Shown piece by piece: positions 8,629 to 16,876 of a stretch of DNA of 59,221 bases. The DNA is from DASXVX01 sp036504075 (GTDB lineage: Bacteria; Bacillota; Sulfobacillia; Symbiobacteriales; Symbiobacteriaceae), in assembly GCA_036504075.1 (NCBI GenBank), contig DASXVX010000037.1, forward strand, positions 1-59,221, read 5' to 3'. Position numbers and translations under genes: made by a program. The notes below the pieces were generated by a model. That model was not told the DNA's origin. It did no database searches and saw nothing but the letters and a program-made list of their open reading frames with translations. The first letter of the stretch is position 1, and each line of letters starts with the position of its first letter.

Positions 8629-9240
8629 GTGCTCATGGGACTCCTGGCCGCCGCTGTTGGCTATCTCCTGGGTTCCTTCCCGACAGGCTACCTGGTCGGG
8701 CTTGCGAAGGGCGTCGACGTGCGCCGGTACGGCAGCGGAGCGACTGGCGGCACGAACGTGCAAAGAACCCTCGGTTGGGGTCCGGCGGTCGTGACTGGCA
8801 TCGGCGATATCGGCAAAGGCATCCTGGCTTCCTACATCGGTTACCGGCTGGGCGGCAACGCCGGCTATGCGCTGGGCGGCTTCGGAGCCATCGTCGGCCA
8901 CTCCTGGCCGGTCTGGCTGAAGTTCCGGGGCGGCAAAAGCGTGGGCACCGGCGCCGGCACCCTGATGCTGCAGCATCCGTTGGCGCTTTTGGCCGCTCTC
9001 GTCTTCGGTTTCGGCGTGATCGTACCGACCCGGTACGTCGGGCTGGGGTCGCTGGTCGGGGCCATCGTGTTGGGCGGGTCCATCTGGCTTTCAGGCGCCC
9101 CGCTGGAGCACAAACTGCTGGCGCTGGGGGCCGTTCTGGTCGTGTATGTCCGACACTGGGACAATATCCTTCGGATGCTGGCCGGCACGGAAAACAAGTT
9201 CGGCCAGACGGCCAAGCCCCGGAACGAAAACCCGGCCTGA
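8629..9240 (+). CDS. plsY: Glycerol-3-phosphate acyltransferase PlsY-like (copy 1, divergent)
   Basis: A 203-residue membrane enzyme of the PlsY family, which transfers an acyl group from acyl-phosphate to glycerol 3-phosphate. The motifs are GSGATGGTN (usually GSGNxGATN), IGKGILA and GHSWPVWLKFRGGKSVG (usually GHxFPxFxxFKGGKG). Motif 1 and motif 3 are therefore both altered from the consensus, more than in the second copy at 26932. AAAGGGGG seven bases before GTG 8629 sets the start. It is followed after 27 bases by gpsA, so the two probably make one lipid-synthesis operon. Confidence 0.9.
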   Translation: MLMGLLAAAVGYLLGSFPTGYLVGLAKGVDVRRYGSGATGGTNVQRTLGWGPAVVTGIGDIGKGILASYIGYRLGGNAGYALGGFGAIVGHSWPVWLKFRGGKSVGTGAGTLMLQHPLALLAALVFGFGVIVPTRYVGLGSLVGAIVLGGSIWLSGAPLEHKLLALGAVLVVYVRHWDNILRMLAGTENKFGQTAKPRNENPA

Positions 9241-9267
9241 AGGCCGCCACCCTGGGAGGAGATCCGT

Positions 9268-10314
9268 TTGACCTTTAAAATCGCTATCGTACCGGCGGGC
9301 GCCTGGGGTACTGCTCTGGCCTTGCCTGCCTCCGCCGGCGGACACGACGTTGTGCTCTGGCGGGACCAGGCTTTCGACCCGGGCTTTCCGAACGGCTGGG
9401 ACCACGGCCATCCCGCCCTGCGGGGGCTGCGGCTGCCCGACAACGTCCGGGGCGTCGCCGACATGGAAGCGGCGGTGCGCGGGGCCGACGTCATCATTTC
9501 GGCTTCGGCCAGCGCCGGCCTGCGGAATTACTGCCGCCAGATGCGGCCCCTGCTGAAGCCGGAGGCCATGATTCTCTCCGTCACCAAGGGCATCGAACCC
9601 GAGACGGGACTGCGCATGACCGAAATTCTGACCCAGGAGTTGCCGGAGCATGCCACGCGCATCGCTGCGCTCTCGGGTCCGAACTTCTCCACCGAAGTGG
9701 CCGCCGGGCTGCCCACGACCACGGTGGTGGCCTGTGCGGACGTCGCCGTAGCCGAAATCGCCCAGGACGCCCTCATGGGGCCGAAGTTCCGGGTCTACAC
9801 CAACCCCGACATGCTCGGCGTGGAGTTGGCGGGCGCGCTGAAAAACGTCATGGCGCTGGCCGCCGGCCTCTCGGACGGCCTGAACATGGGCGACAACGCC
9901 CGGGCGGCGCTGATTACCCGAGGCCTCACGGAGATCGCCCGGCTGGGCACGGCCATGGGCGCCAACATTCTCACGTTTGCCGGGCTGGCCGGCATGGGCG
10001 ACCTGGTGCTCACCTGCACCGGCGACACCTCCCGGAACCGGCAGGCGGGCCTCGCCATCGGGCGGGGGCAGTCGGCGGAGGAGTTCGTCAGCAAGACCCA
10101 TCTCACGGTCGAAGGCATTCCGACCACCCGGGCGGCTTGGTTGCTGGCACAGAAGCTGACCGTCCGGATGCCGATCACCGAGCAGCTCTACCGGGTGCTC
10201 TACGAAGGGCTCTCGCCGCTGGAAGGCGTGCGCAACCTGATGGAGCGGGAGAAGACCTACGAGGTGGAGGAAGTGCTCCGGCAGTCGTTCACGGTTCCTG
10301 ATCCGAAACTGTAA
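9268..10314 (+). CDS. gpsA: Glycerol-3-phosphate dehydrogenase [NAD(P)+]
   Basis: A 348-residue GpsA, making sn-glycerol 3-phosphate for PlsY. Recognised by AWGTALA near the N-terminus, SVTKGIE, LSGPNFSTEVA, the catalytic-Lys segment AGALKNVMALAAG, NARAALITRG, and AGMGDLVLTC. The dinucleotide-binding loop is odd: the first Gly of the usual GAGxWG is replaced by Pro9 (VPAGAWG). TTG 9268 is well placed behind GGGAGGAG. It follows plsY closely and ends with a strong hairpin. Confidence 0.96.
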   Translation: MTFKIAIVPAGAWGTALALPASAGGHDVVLWRDQAFDPGFPNGWDHGHPALRGLRLPDNVRGVADMEAAVRGADVIISASASAGLRNYCRQMRPLLKPEAMILSVTKGIEPETGLRMTEILTQELPEHATRIAALSGPNFSTEVAAGLPTTTVVACADVAVAEIAQDALMGPKFRVYTNPDMLGVELAGALKNVMALAAGLSDGLNMGDNARAALITRGLTEIARLGTAMGANILTFAGLAGMGDLVLTCTGDTSRNRQAGLAIGRGQSAEEFVSKTHLTVEGIPTTRAAWLLAQKLTVRMPITEQLYRVLYEGLSPLEGVRNLMEREKTYEVEEVLRQSFTVPDPKL

Positions 10315-10372
10315 GCGGGCGCCTGCCGGCCCCAGGCCGGGTTTCTGCAAGCGGTACCGCTACATCGAAAGA

Positions 10373-10414
10373 GGGCGATCTCACCAGTGACAGGTGGGAT
10401 CGCCCTTCGTCGTT
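10373..10414 (+). terminator. Terminator after gpsA
   Basis: A 13-position stem with one mismatch (GGGCGATC-CACC at 10373-10385 with GGTG-GATCGCCC at 10393-10405) followed by TTCGTCGTT, about 60 bases past the gpsA stop. Confidence 0.75.
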
Positions 10415-10449
10415 GCTTCCCAGCGCCTATTGAACCGGCCGGTCATCTG

Positions 10450-10477
10450 AAAAAAGACTCCGGCCTGTAGCCGGAGT
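10450..10477 (-). terminator. Terminator of the 10487 minus-strand gene
   Basis: An 8-bp stem (ACTCCGGC/GCCGGAGT) with a 5-base loop; on the minus strand it is followed by C and six T, a classic intrinsic terminator ten bases after that gene's stop. Confidence 0.85.
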
Positions 10478-10486
10478 TCTCGTCGA

Positions 10487-10732
10487 TCAAGCACGGCGTT
10501 GCTTCAGCACTGAGACATCGGCTTCGATCTCGGCTGTCTTGTGGAGAAGATGACGCTCGCGCGCAGCCGAATCAACTACCTGATCCTTGATGGTCGCCAC
10601 CTCAGCAGTTAGTTGACCCAGGTTGGCCAGGACTGCCTTGAGGAGCGCCTCAGTGGTCCGCTGCCCCTCAGGAAGGGCTGCAAGTATGTTGCGCTCCTCA
10701 GCTGTCAGCGCACTTTTCTCGGCAGGAGTCAT
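10487..10732 (-). CDS. Small coiled-coil protein, 81 aa
   Basis: An acidic/basic helical protein: AEKSALTAEERNILAAL, then EALLKAVLANLGQLTAEVATIKDQ split over heptads suggesting a coiled coil, ending in VSVLKQRRA. No known family recognised. ATG 10732 lies five bases after GGGAGGGG; an upstream in-frame ATG at 10753 is less well placed. It has its own strong terminator and no co-directional partner nearby. Confidence 0.65.
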   Translation of the reverse strand: MTPAEKSALTAEERNILAALPEGQRTTEALLKAVLANLGQLTAEVATIKDQVVDSAARERHLLHKTAEIEADVSVLKQRRA

Positions 10733-10753
10733 GACATCCCCTCCCTTCATCAT

Positions 10754-11252
10754 GGTACATCATCCAGCGTACTGATTCCAGCGCGCTCCTGCCCGTTGGC
10801 CTAACACTTCGTTCGTTAATGGGGGCCCAGGCCCCATATAAAGGAAGCAACTTCTCAAACGACACGAACGGCATTGGTTGATTCTCCTTATTCAACCTCA
10901 CGTGAACTGGTGGTGGCAGGTTGTGGCTATTTCAAAGAATGAGGGCGTGGACAGATCGGTTCCAGCACTATGGCGATCGATCAATGGAGTGCCAAACTTA
11001 TGAAATTCATTCCCATGAGATAGTCTAACCTTTCTACAGCCCCTTCTGGACTCCTACATGGACAAAGGAAAAATGCCTCGGCCGGCGGGCATGAACCCAA
11101 TCAGAATCCTTGCAATCGTTCTTTTGCGAAGTGACCAGGGCCAACGCCATGCCGCCACAGGATCCGGAGTTGTGGCGTGCACATGGCATGGAGTTGCTTG
11201 GGCCGCCTCTGTCCGCGACCCTCCCCGCTCCTACGTGCAAGACGAACCGGGT
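10754..11252. other. Intergenic stretch without recognised gene
   Basis: About 500 bases between two minus-strand genes. Short open frames exist on both strands but have no ribosome site, no recognisable product and overlap each other. I see no clear promoter or RNA structure. Confidence 0.4.
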
Positions 11253-12539
11253 TCATCCACTCGCCATTGAGGCCTGTCGTCTGTGCCACGTCCGCCAGTG
11301 TGGGGTCCAACCATCCGTCAGCATACGGTCCAGGACGTGCCATGTGACCAGGGTGTCGGCCAGGGCGCGATGCAGATCCACCTTGCTCGTATCAATCTCC
11401 AGAAACGAAGCGGCATTTTGCAGACCGACTTGCTGCTGGCCCAAGTCATAGAAGCGCGAAAATGCGCGCTGCAGATCGATCAGCGGTAAGCCCGTGATGG
11501 GCGAGGGAATCCCGGTCTTCACGCAGTTCTGTGTAATGACGGGGGCATCGTCGGGGCCCCAGGTTACCAGAACGCCTCTGTCCCAAGGCGCGGCGGCGAC
11601 CATGCCCGCAATCACCCGCGGGAGCGAGGGCGCCCTTCGTACCGCTTCCGGATCAATTCCCGTGATCGCCCACGAATGGGACGTTGTATCCGCCACGTGT
11701 TGGAGTTGTACCAGGCTGGAGAAGGGCTTGCCTGCCAGTTCATATGTCGCACGTCCTTCGGACTCCTTGCGATACGCCACCACCAGGGCCACTTCGATCA
11801 GGCGTGTGAACCGTTCGTGCCGGACCCAAACGTGCTCTGCGTCCAGCAGGATAAACGCCGGCGTAACGTCGGGGATCGGGCGTCGCTGCACACCTAGGTT
11901 GTTCTGCTGCTCCCGAATCTGCTCCCAACGCTCGATTCGCATCTCCTCGGCGTCCGCACCGATGTCGCATCCGTTTGTGATCGCGGCTGGCGTCGATTCC
12001 GGAGTCCACCCAGCCGCAAGAAGTTTTACCATGACGGCATTCATGGCGTGTACATAGGGTAGCGATCCCTGAGACCAGCAGTCAGCCTCCGGGGCCAGAT
12101 TCAGTGATTGAATCACGTGTCGGGGACTCTTGCAGTCGGACGTCTTCAGGTTCAAGTACATGACAACGGCAGCCTGTAAGTCGATCACGCGTGTCTGGAA
12201 ACAGGGATTCGTCAGCCGCCTTTCCTTGGCATATACGTGAAAGCGATAGGCCGTGCCGGCCCACATAACGACCGTGGCTCGCCCGAGGGAGAATGCCTGG
12301 TTCAAATAGGTGAAGACCTCAGCAGCTGACGGTGCGTTGCTGTTCTCATCTTCCGACACGCCGGTGGCGCTGCCATCCTCGGCAAGACCCTGGTCGGGGA
12401 CGTCGCACCGCACCAGCGAACGGTAGCCGTCCACTGCATGTTGGCAGGCATGAAGTGCAGCCACCTCCATCAGTTCTTGTCCGCCTGGTCGCGCAAATCT
12501 GCCGTGAATGAGAACGTAGGGAGTTTGAGCTTGGCTCAC
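11253..12539 (-). CDS. Protein with tandem DEDDh 3'-5' exonuclease-like domains, first copy degenerate
   Basis: The C-terminal half (about residues 225-415) has a DnaQ-type exonuclease pattern: LLDAEHVW (Asp233, Glu235), TWGPDD (Asp330/331), and VDLHRALAD (His390, Asp395), the five DEDDh positions. The N-terminal half (residues 5-180) can be matched to the same layout: YVLIHGRF where the Asp-x-Glu should be, VVMWAGTAY for the third site, and YVHAMNAV for the last. Both halves end with the same AAGWTP/TDGWTP type sequence. The first domain has therefore lost the catalytic acids and is probably structural. GTG 12539 is preceded by AAGGAG; TTG 12551 is the alternative. No neighbour suggests a pathway. 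Confidence 0.65.
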   Translation of the reverse strand: MSQAQTPYVLIHGRFARPGGQELMEVAALHACQHAVDGYRSLVRCDVPDQGLAEDGSATGVSEDENSNAPSAAEVFTYLNQAFSLGRATVVMWAGTAYRFHVYAKERRLTNPCFQTRVIDLQAAVVMYLNLKTSDCKSPRHVIQSLNLAPEADCWSQGSLPYVHAMNAVMVKLLAAGWTPESTPAAITNGCDIGADAEEMRIERWEQIREQQNNLGVQRRPIPDVTPAFILLDAEHVWVRHERFTRLIEVALVVAYRKESEGRATYELAGKPFSSLVQLQHVADTTSHSWAITGIDPEAVRRAPSLPRVIAGMVAAAPWDRGVLVTWGPDDAPVITQNCVKTGIPSPITGLPLIDLQRAFSRFYDLGQQQVGLQNAASFLEIDTSKVDLHRALADTLVTWHVLDRMLTDGWTPHWRTWHRRQASMASG

Positions 12540-12956
12540 CGTATGGAACAACTCCTTGTACTCATGCGCATAGCGAATGAGCTTGCTATGAAATGATGGC
12601 GATGATCAGTGTTACCGACGCCTCGTGGAACGAAGTTTGACCACAACCCGTCCCTGCTGTCTTGCCCTCAATGCTAGCATGCCTCGGGCAACACATCCAG
12701 CAGATTTCCAGACTGACCACGTGCCAGACCTATGGATGGAGATTTCGCCGTCAGGATGTCAGCCGATTTGAAGCCGGCAGGATTACGAAATATTTTTGTT
12801 GAATTCGTTCTGGGAACAGACGCATTACATACCCAACCGGCTCCGCCACGGGGGGACGCCAGCGCCTTTGGTCAGCTGGGAGCTTATAGGACGAGGAGCC
12901 GGGGAGCAGGCTAAGAAGGGATACCCAAAAATCTTGATTCAAGGAGCTGGGGAATA
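12540..12956. other. Intergenic stretch
   Basis: About 415 bases between the divergent exonuclease-like and VOC genes. It is A/T-richer around 12780-12800. Both genes' promoters must lie here, but I see no convincing -35/-10 pair. Confidence 0.35.
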
Positions 12957-13382
12957 ATGGCGGTGCGTATGAACCCTTATTTGGTGCTGGATGGTAATGC
13001 CAAGGAAGCCATCGCGTTCTACGAGAGGGCATTGGACGCCAAAAACATGGGTGTTCAGACGTTTGGCGAGTCGCCGGCTGACCCGAATCACCCGATGCCC
13101 GACGGCGTAAAGGACCGCATCATGCACGCCATGTTGAAGGTGGGGGAGACGGATTTGATGTTGTCTGATACGTTCCCCGGAATGCCTTATCAAAAGGGCG
13201 ATAACGTGACCATCGCCCTGGTAACTGACGACGCCGGCAAGTCCAAACGGTTTTTTGATGCCCTGGCGGCGGGCGGCAAAGTAACGATGCCGATGCAGGC
13301 AACGTTCTGGAGCCCCGCCTACGGGCAGGCAACGGACAAATTCGGCGTGTCCTGGCAGGTCACCACGGAAGTCAAAGCGTAA
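12957..13382 (+). CDS. VOC-family protein (PhnB/YjdN-like)
   Basis: A 141-residue vicinal-oxygen-chelate fold protein. The start MNPYLVLDGNAKEAIAFYERAL, the middle HAMLKVGETDLMLSD and the end FGVSWQV are diagnostic of the PhnB/YjdN group. Such proteins are small metal-site or ligand-binding proteins; most of this group have no proven activity. AAGGAGCTGGGG precedes ATG 12957; ATG 12969 is also possible. It stands alone and has a strong terminator. Confidence 0.92.
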   Translation: MAVRMNPYLVLDGNAKEAIAFYERALDAKNMGVQTFGESPADPNHPMPDGVKDRIMHAMLKVGETDLMLSDTFPGMPYQKGDNVTIALVTDDAGKSKRFFDALAAGGKVTMPMQATFWSPAYGQATDKFGVSWQVTTEVKA

Positions 13383-13452
13383 GCTTCAAAGCCACGTTTG
13401 GGACCGGCCCCCCTCGACTCGCGAGCAGACGCCTCCGTTATCAGCATAGCCC

Positions 13453-13499
13453 CGCAAGCCCGCAACCTTGGTCAGAGGGTGGCGGGCTTGCGTTTTTTT
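13453..13499 (+). terminator. Terminator after the VOC gene
   Basis: An 11-bp perfect stem (CGCAAGCCCGC/GCGGGCTTGCG) followed directly by a run of seven T. Confidence 0.92.
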
Positions 13500-13591
13500 C
13501 AATCGACGATTGGGCCATGCCTGAACCGTTCAGCCCTTCGCCGTCTGACACTTTACTACCAGGCAACACCGCCTTTGTCGATTGAAAACAC

Positions 13592-13618
13592 TTGCATTCA
13601 CCTCAGAAATGGTATAGT
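13592..13618 (+). promoter_or_regulatory. Candidate promoter of the TPR/peptide cassette
   Basis: TTGCAT at 13592 and an extended -10 (TGG-TATAGT, -10 hexamer at 13613-13618), 15 bases apart. The short spacer is compensated by the TGn extension. Confidence 0.5.
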
Positions 13619-13663
13619 TTGGAATTGATATCAACGATGGAGACTGTGTCCGGAGGGATGCTT

Positions 13664-14538
13664 ATGCCGCAGACCGGCCCCACCGATGCCCTTCGCCAGC
13701 TTTGGCAACGTCAGGCCCTCGATGATGGCTGGACGATGTACAAAGGCCATGAGTCCGATGATCCCGAATGGCACTTGTACGGGGGCTACTTCGCTTGGGC
13801 GAGGCACGATATCTACCGGGCCAGGGACATACTGGAGCGTGTACTCATGACAGCCGACGCCGGCCCGCTTTACCTCAAGCAACGCCTTCGCTACGCCTTG
13901 GCAGAGGTATACCGCTGCATTGGCGACTTACACCTTGCCGGGCAGTTCCTCCATACGCTTCTGGCCGAGGCAGTATTCCACCCGAGATGGCAGGGCTGAC
14001 GTGGTACACGCTGGGCTTGGTCCACTACAGCAGGCGGGAGTTCGACGATGCCCTTCAAGCGGAGGAACGGGCTATCGGTATCCTCCAGCCGTTGGATTAC
14101 CCAAGCTATCTCCGGTGCGCCCTCCAGAACCATGCCTGGACGCTCGCTCTCACCGGACGGGCCGCTGACGCCCGGCGCTGTCTGGCCGAAGCTGAACCTC
14201 TCTCTCAGGAGGGGGACGCGTTCTGGGTTCAACAGATCGGTTGGGGTAATCTCGCCGTCGCAGAGGGCCAGCACGACAAGGCCCTGACGATCACCACCGG
14301 CATCCTGAGGGCCGCAGATCACCAGCAAATGCCCAAACACATTTTGTCGCGTGCCGCTTGGATTGGCGGACGCGCACAGTTCGCTTTGAAACACACCGAA
14401 GAGGCGATCTTTTTGGCTCAAGCCTCCCAGCAGTGGGGAATTGACGCCAATGACTTCCGATGCATCTCCGATGCTGTGGCGTTACTTCGTGAATGCTTGG
14501 CCGAACGCCGAAGGAGGGATTTACGTTGCGCCGACTGA
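13664..14538 (+). pseudogene. TPR-repeat regulator-like gene with a -1 frameshift
   Basis: The reading frame from ATG 13664 (GGAGGG six bases upstream) runs to TGA 13999. The -1 frame continues the same protein to 14538. If one C is added to the CCC at 13981-13983, a 291-residue protein results in which ALAEVYRCIGDLHLAG and WYTLGLVHYSRREFDDALQ line up as successive TPR helices; at least five TPR-like pairs follow. No DNA-binding domain is visible, which recalls Rap-type rather than PlcR-type regulators, though it is shorter than Rap (about 380). A signal-peptide gene overlaps its 3' end. The shift may be real decay, programmed, or a sequencing error in a C-run. Confidence 0.7.
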
Positions 14539-14645
14539 TTACGGCTCTCCTCCTGACCCTGGTCCTGGCTTCCATCGCGTCTGTGGCGAGTGCTCAAAAC
14601 GGCGGCATCATCCCGACCAACTGGACCATGACCACGGGCCGGTAA
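14526..14645 (+). CDS. Small exported peptide, 39 aa (Phr-like position)
   Basis: Too short for ordinary ORF calling. TTG 14526 lies eight bases after a perfect AAGGAGGG and overlaps the TPR gene's end by 13 bases. The product has a textbook signal peptide: basic RR, hydrophobic LITALLLTLVLASIASV, and ASA-Q as cleavage site, leaving about 16 residues (QNGGIIPTNWTMTTGR). A TPR protein followed by an overlapping tiny secreted-peptide gene is the layout of Rap-Phr and related peptide-signalling cassettes. That it signals is inference; the active segment of such peptides is usually the C-terminal 5-10 residues. Confidence 0.65.
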   Translation: MRRLITALLLTLVLASIASVASAQNGGIIPTNWTMTTGR

Positions 14646-14661
14646 CTTCCAAAGTCGAGTA

Positions 14662-14692
14662 GCCCCCCGGAGACGGGGGGCGACCTTTTTTC
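14662..14692 (+). terminator. Terminator of the TPR/peptide cassette
   Basis: An 8-bp GC stem (GCCCCCCG/CGGGGGGC) with a GAGA loop, followed by GACC and six T. Confidence 0.88.
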
Positions 14693-14748
14693 CCGCAATT
14701 TCCCCTGAACCAAAGGCCACCCCTTTGCTAACCCATGGGCGCAAAGCG

Positions 14749-14777
14749 TTGAAAAATGAGCTTTATGTCTATACATT
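14749..14777 (+). promoter_or_regulatory. Candidate sigma-A promoter of the stalk-protein operon
   Basis: TTGAAA at 14749-14754 and TACATT at 14772-14777, separated by 17 bases and 66 bases before the start codon. Confidence 0.5.
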
Positions 14778-14842
14778 CCTATTCTTGCCATCGCCCTCCA
14801 TCATGTACCATGGTGGTAACATCTGGAAGGAGATGGCGGGCA

Positions 14843-16333
14843 GTGCGCAGACGCTTGATCGCCCTGGTTATGTCGGCGGTAATTCTGAGCGGGTTGATGA
14901 CATCCGCGCCGGCAACAGCTAGCTGTCCCACGTCGGCCGGCGTTTCATGTCAGCCCACCCAGCCGCCGGCCAATCCCGATCATGATCCCGACCATGCTGA
15001 TTGCGCCGGCGCCCGTGCGCCGTACTTTTACATCAACGGCGAGCCGATTTGCGAAATGGAGCCCGCGCCTTACCGCGAAGCCGTCCCCGGTGGCGAGCGA
15101 GTTATGGTTGGGATCCGGGCATTCTCAGATGCTGTGTCGGCGCACAGCCGGGATACGCTTGGAGTGTCGGTTGACTACTTCACGACCCGCAAGCAGGGCG
15201 GCATTCTGGGGCGACACGTCGACATCGCCAACCGGCACCGCGAAGTGATCATGACTATCGGCACCACCACGGCCAAGGTGTGGACAATTGACCCTCAAAC
15301 GGGCGAAAAGGTTCGGCAGTCCGACTTCGTGATGGATGTTGCTCCCCGGATTGTTGACGGACGCACCTGGATTCCGCTCCGTTTCGCAGTGGAACTCCTG
15401 AACGGCTCGGTGATCTCGATTTCGCCGGAAATCCGGCTCTCGTATGGGGACCCGATCGCACCGTTTGACTTCCGGATGGCAGAAGCGGCTATGCAAGGGG
15501 CCAAAGCCGCTTACGAAACTGGCTTGATCACCCTTGGCGACTTGTATTTCCTGCGGGATTACAAGGCGTGGTCCTTCCGCCAGGGTGCAGAGATCAACAC
15601 GCTCGCCCTCTTCAACCCTCTGTCGTACATCCGGTTCTCGTACCTCATGACCGAGGTCATGACAGGGCACGCTCCCACTGACGCCGAAGTCGATGCAACG
15701 GCGGTGTTTGTCAATCTCCACTTGCCTGCACCTGGAGGCATGTTCACAGGTTCGGACGTGCGGGAGATTGGCAAGGTTGGGGACCGTTCCGGGCGGATCG
15801 TTGCTGAAAAGTACAACCTCAAGGAAGGCGGGTACGACGACCGCATCAATGAATGGGTGGATTTCAAGGAGTACAACAAACAGAAGTACGACAATCAGAA
15901 TTCCAACGGTCCTGACCAGATGTTCACCCTGAACGATCCAGTAACGGATTTCATCGTCATCCACCTCCCGTTTGAGAACAAGGCAACGACCACTCCGTGG
16001 GTGCGCCCCAGCCGTTATGCGGAGAATACCCCGTTCAGGACGCAGGTGGACAGGCTCGTCCAACGCAGGGACGCTATTGTCCAGAGGGAGTGGGGGAAAG
16101 TGCAGCGGTCGCTTGACGAAGCTGATCGTCTATTCCGGGCAGGGGAGTACACGGCTGAACAGTTCGAGGCTGTGGTGCAGGAGATTCGGACAGCCACGTC
16201 TGTGAATGGCGGTGCCTCTGAGGCGTTTGAGACAAAGGCGAACGAGGAAGGCGCGCTGTTTGCGGGCCTAGACTTCGACGGTAACATTGCCAGGACTAAC
16301 ATCTTCTTCAAAGACCCGAGAGAGAAAAGGTAG
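14843..16333 (+). CDS. Secreted protein with copper-amine-oxidase N-terminal-like (stalk) domain
   Basis: A 496-residue protein. GTG 14843 (AAGGAG ten bases upstream) starts a signal peptide RRRLIALVMSAVILSGLM with cleavage near APATA-S. Residues about 75-200 form a stalk domain of the kind found on many Firmicute surface proteins: VMVGIRAFSDAVSA ... RIVDGRTWIPLRFAVELLNG. The remaining 300 residues match nothing I know; they contain long helices near the C-terminus (RREWGKVQRSLDEADRLF type). It is first in an operon with two paralogous small proteins (9-base gap). Likely extracellular or wall-linked; function unknown. Confidence 0.85.
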   Translation: MRRRLIALVMSAVILSGLMTSAPATASCPTSAGVSCQPTQPPANPDHDPDHADCAGARAPYFYINGEPICEMEPAPYREAVPGGERVMVGIRAFSDAVSAHSRDTLGVSVDYFTTRKQGGILGRHVDIANRHREVIMTIGTTTAKVWTIDPQTGEKVRQSDFVMDVAPRIVDGRTWIPLRFAVELLNGSVISISPEIRLSYGDPIAPFDFRMAEAAMQGAKAAYETGLITLGDLYFLRDYKAWSFRQGAEINTLALFNPLSYIRFSYLMTEVMTGHAPTDAEVDATAVFVNLHLPAPGGMFTGSDVREIGKVGDRSGRIVAEKYNLKEGGYDDRINEWVDFKEYNKQKYDNQNSNGPDQMFTLNDPVTDFIVIHLPFENKATTTPWVRPSRYAENTPFRTQVDRLVQRRDAIVQREWGKVQRSLDEADRLFRAGEYTAEQFEAVVQEIRTATSVNGGASEAFETKANEEGALFAGLDFDGNIARTNIFFKDPREKR

Positions 16334-16342
16334 GGTGTCATC

Positions 16343-16831
16343 ATGGTCAAGAGCTTCAGTGACTACCAGTACAAGGCAAAGGACGGCTTTCCGGCACACT
16401 GGTTCGTCAACGTCCCTTTAGAGGACGGCGGGACCCTGACCGTCGCCACAGTCGTCGAACCTGGCGAAGAAGTTGAAATCCTGCTCATGCACCATACGGA
16501 GTTCGACCGCCACCCCAACATTCCAACGAATACAAAGGCTCGGCTGGGGTACCCGGATTTACTGACGACGCTCAAGGATGCTGCCGAGCAAAACAGGCAA
16601 CTCATCCGGGAGGTGTGGCGGGATAGCCCGCTGCCTCACACGGTGGGGGAAATGGTCATGCTTGTCACGGAACCGACCGCCGGTGAGGAATCCTATGTGG
16701 TTCTGGCCGACCGCCGATGGTGTCGGCAGAGCTTGGAGCAGGCCGTGGACATGGGGATTGCCTTTCCGGCTACAGTAGCCCGAGGCTGGTTTCAGACCAG
16801 TGGTGTGCCTCTTGAAGACGGTTCGAATTGA
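16343..16831 (+). CDS. Hypothetical protein, tandem paralogue A
   Basis: 162 residues, cytoplasmic by appearance. It shares with the next gene KSFxxYxYxxKDGFPAHWF at the start, LLTTLKDAxEQxR in the middle, and VGEMVM-VTEP, YVVLADR-WCR and VARGWFQTS at the end, roughly 55-60% identity by eye. No known family recognised. ATG 16343 follows GGGTGTC nine bases after the stalk-protein stop, so it is probably translated from the same transcript. Confidence 0.75.
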   Translation: MVKSFSDYQYKAKDGFPAHWFVNVPLEDGGTLTVATVVEPGEEVEILLMHHTEFDRHPNIPTNTKARLGYPDLLTTLKDAAEQNRQLIREVWRDSPLPHTVGEMVMLVTEPTAGEESYVVLADRRWCRQSLEQAVDMGIAFPATVARGWFQTSGVPLEDGSN

Positions 16832-16876
16832 CACTCCGAGCCCCGACCATTGAGGCAAGGAGTGACCAGCGGCGAC

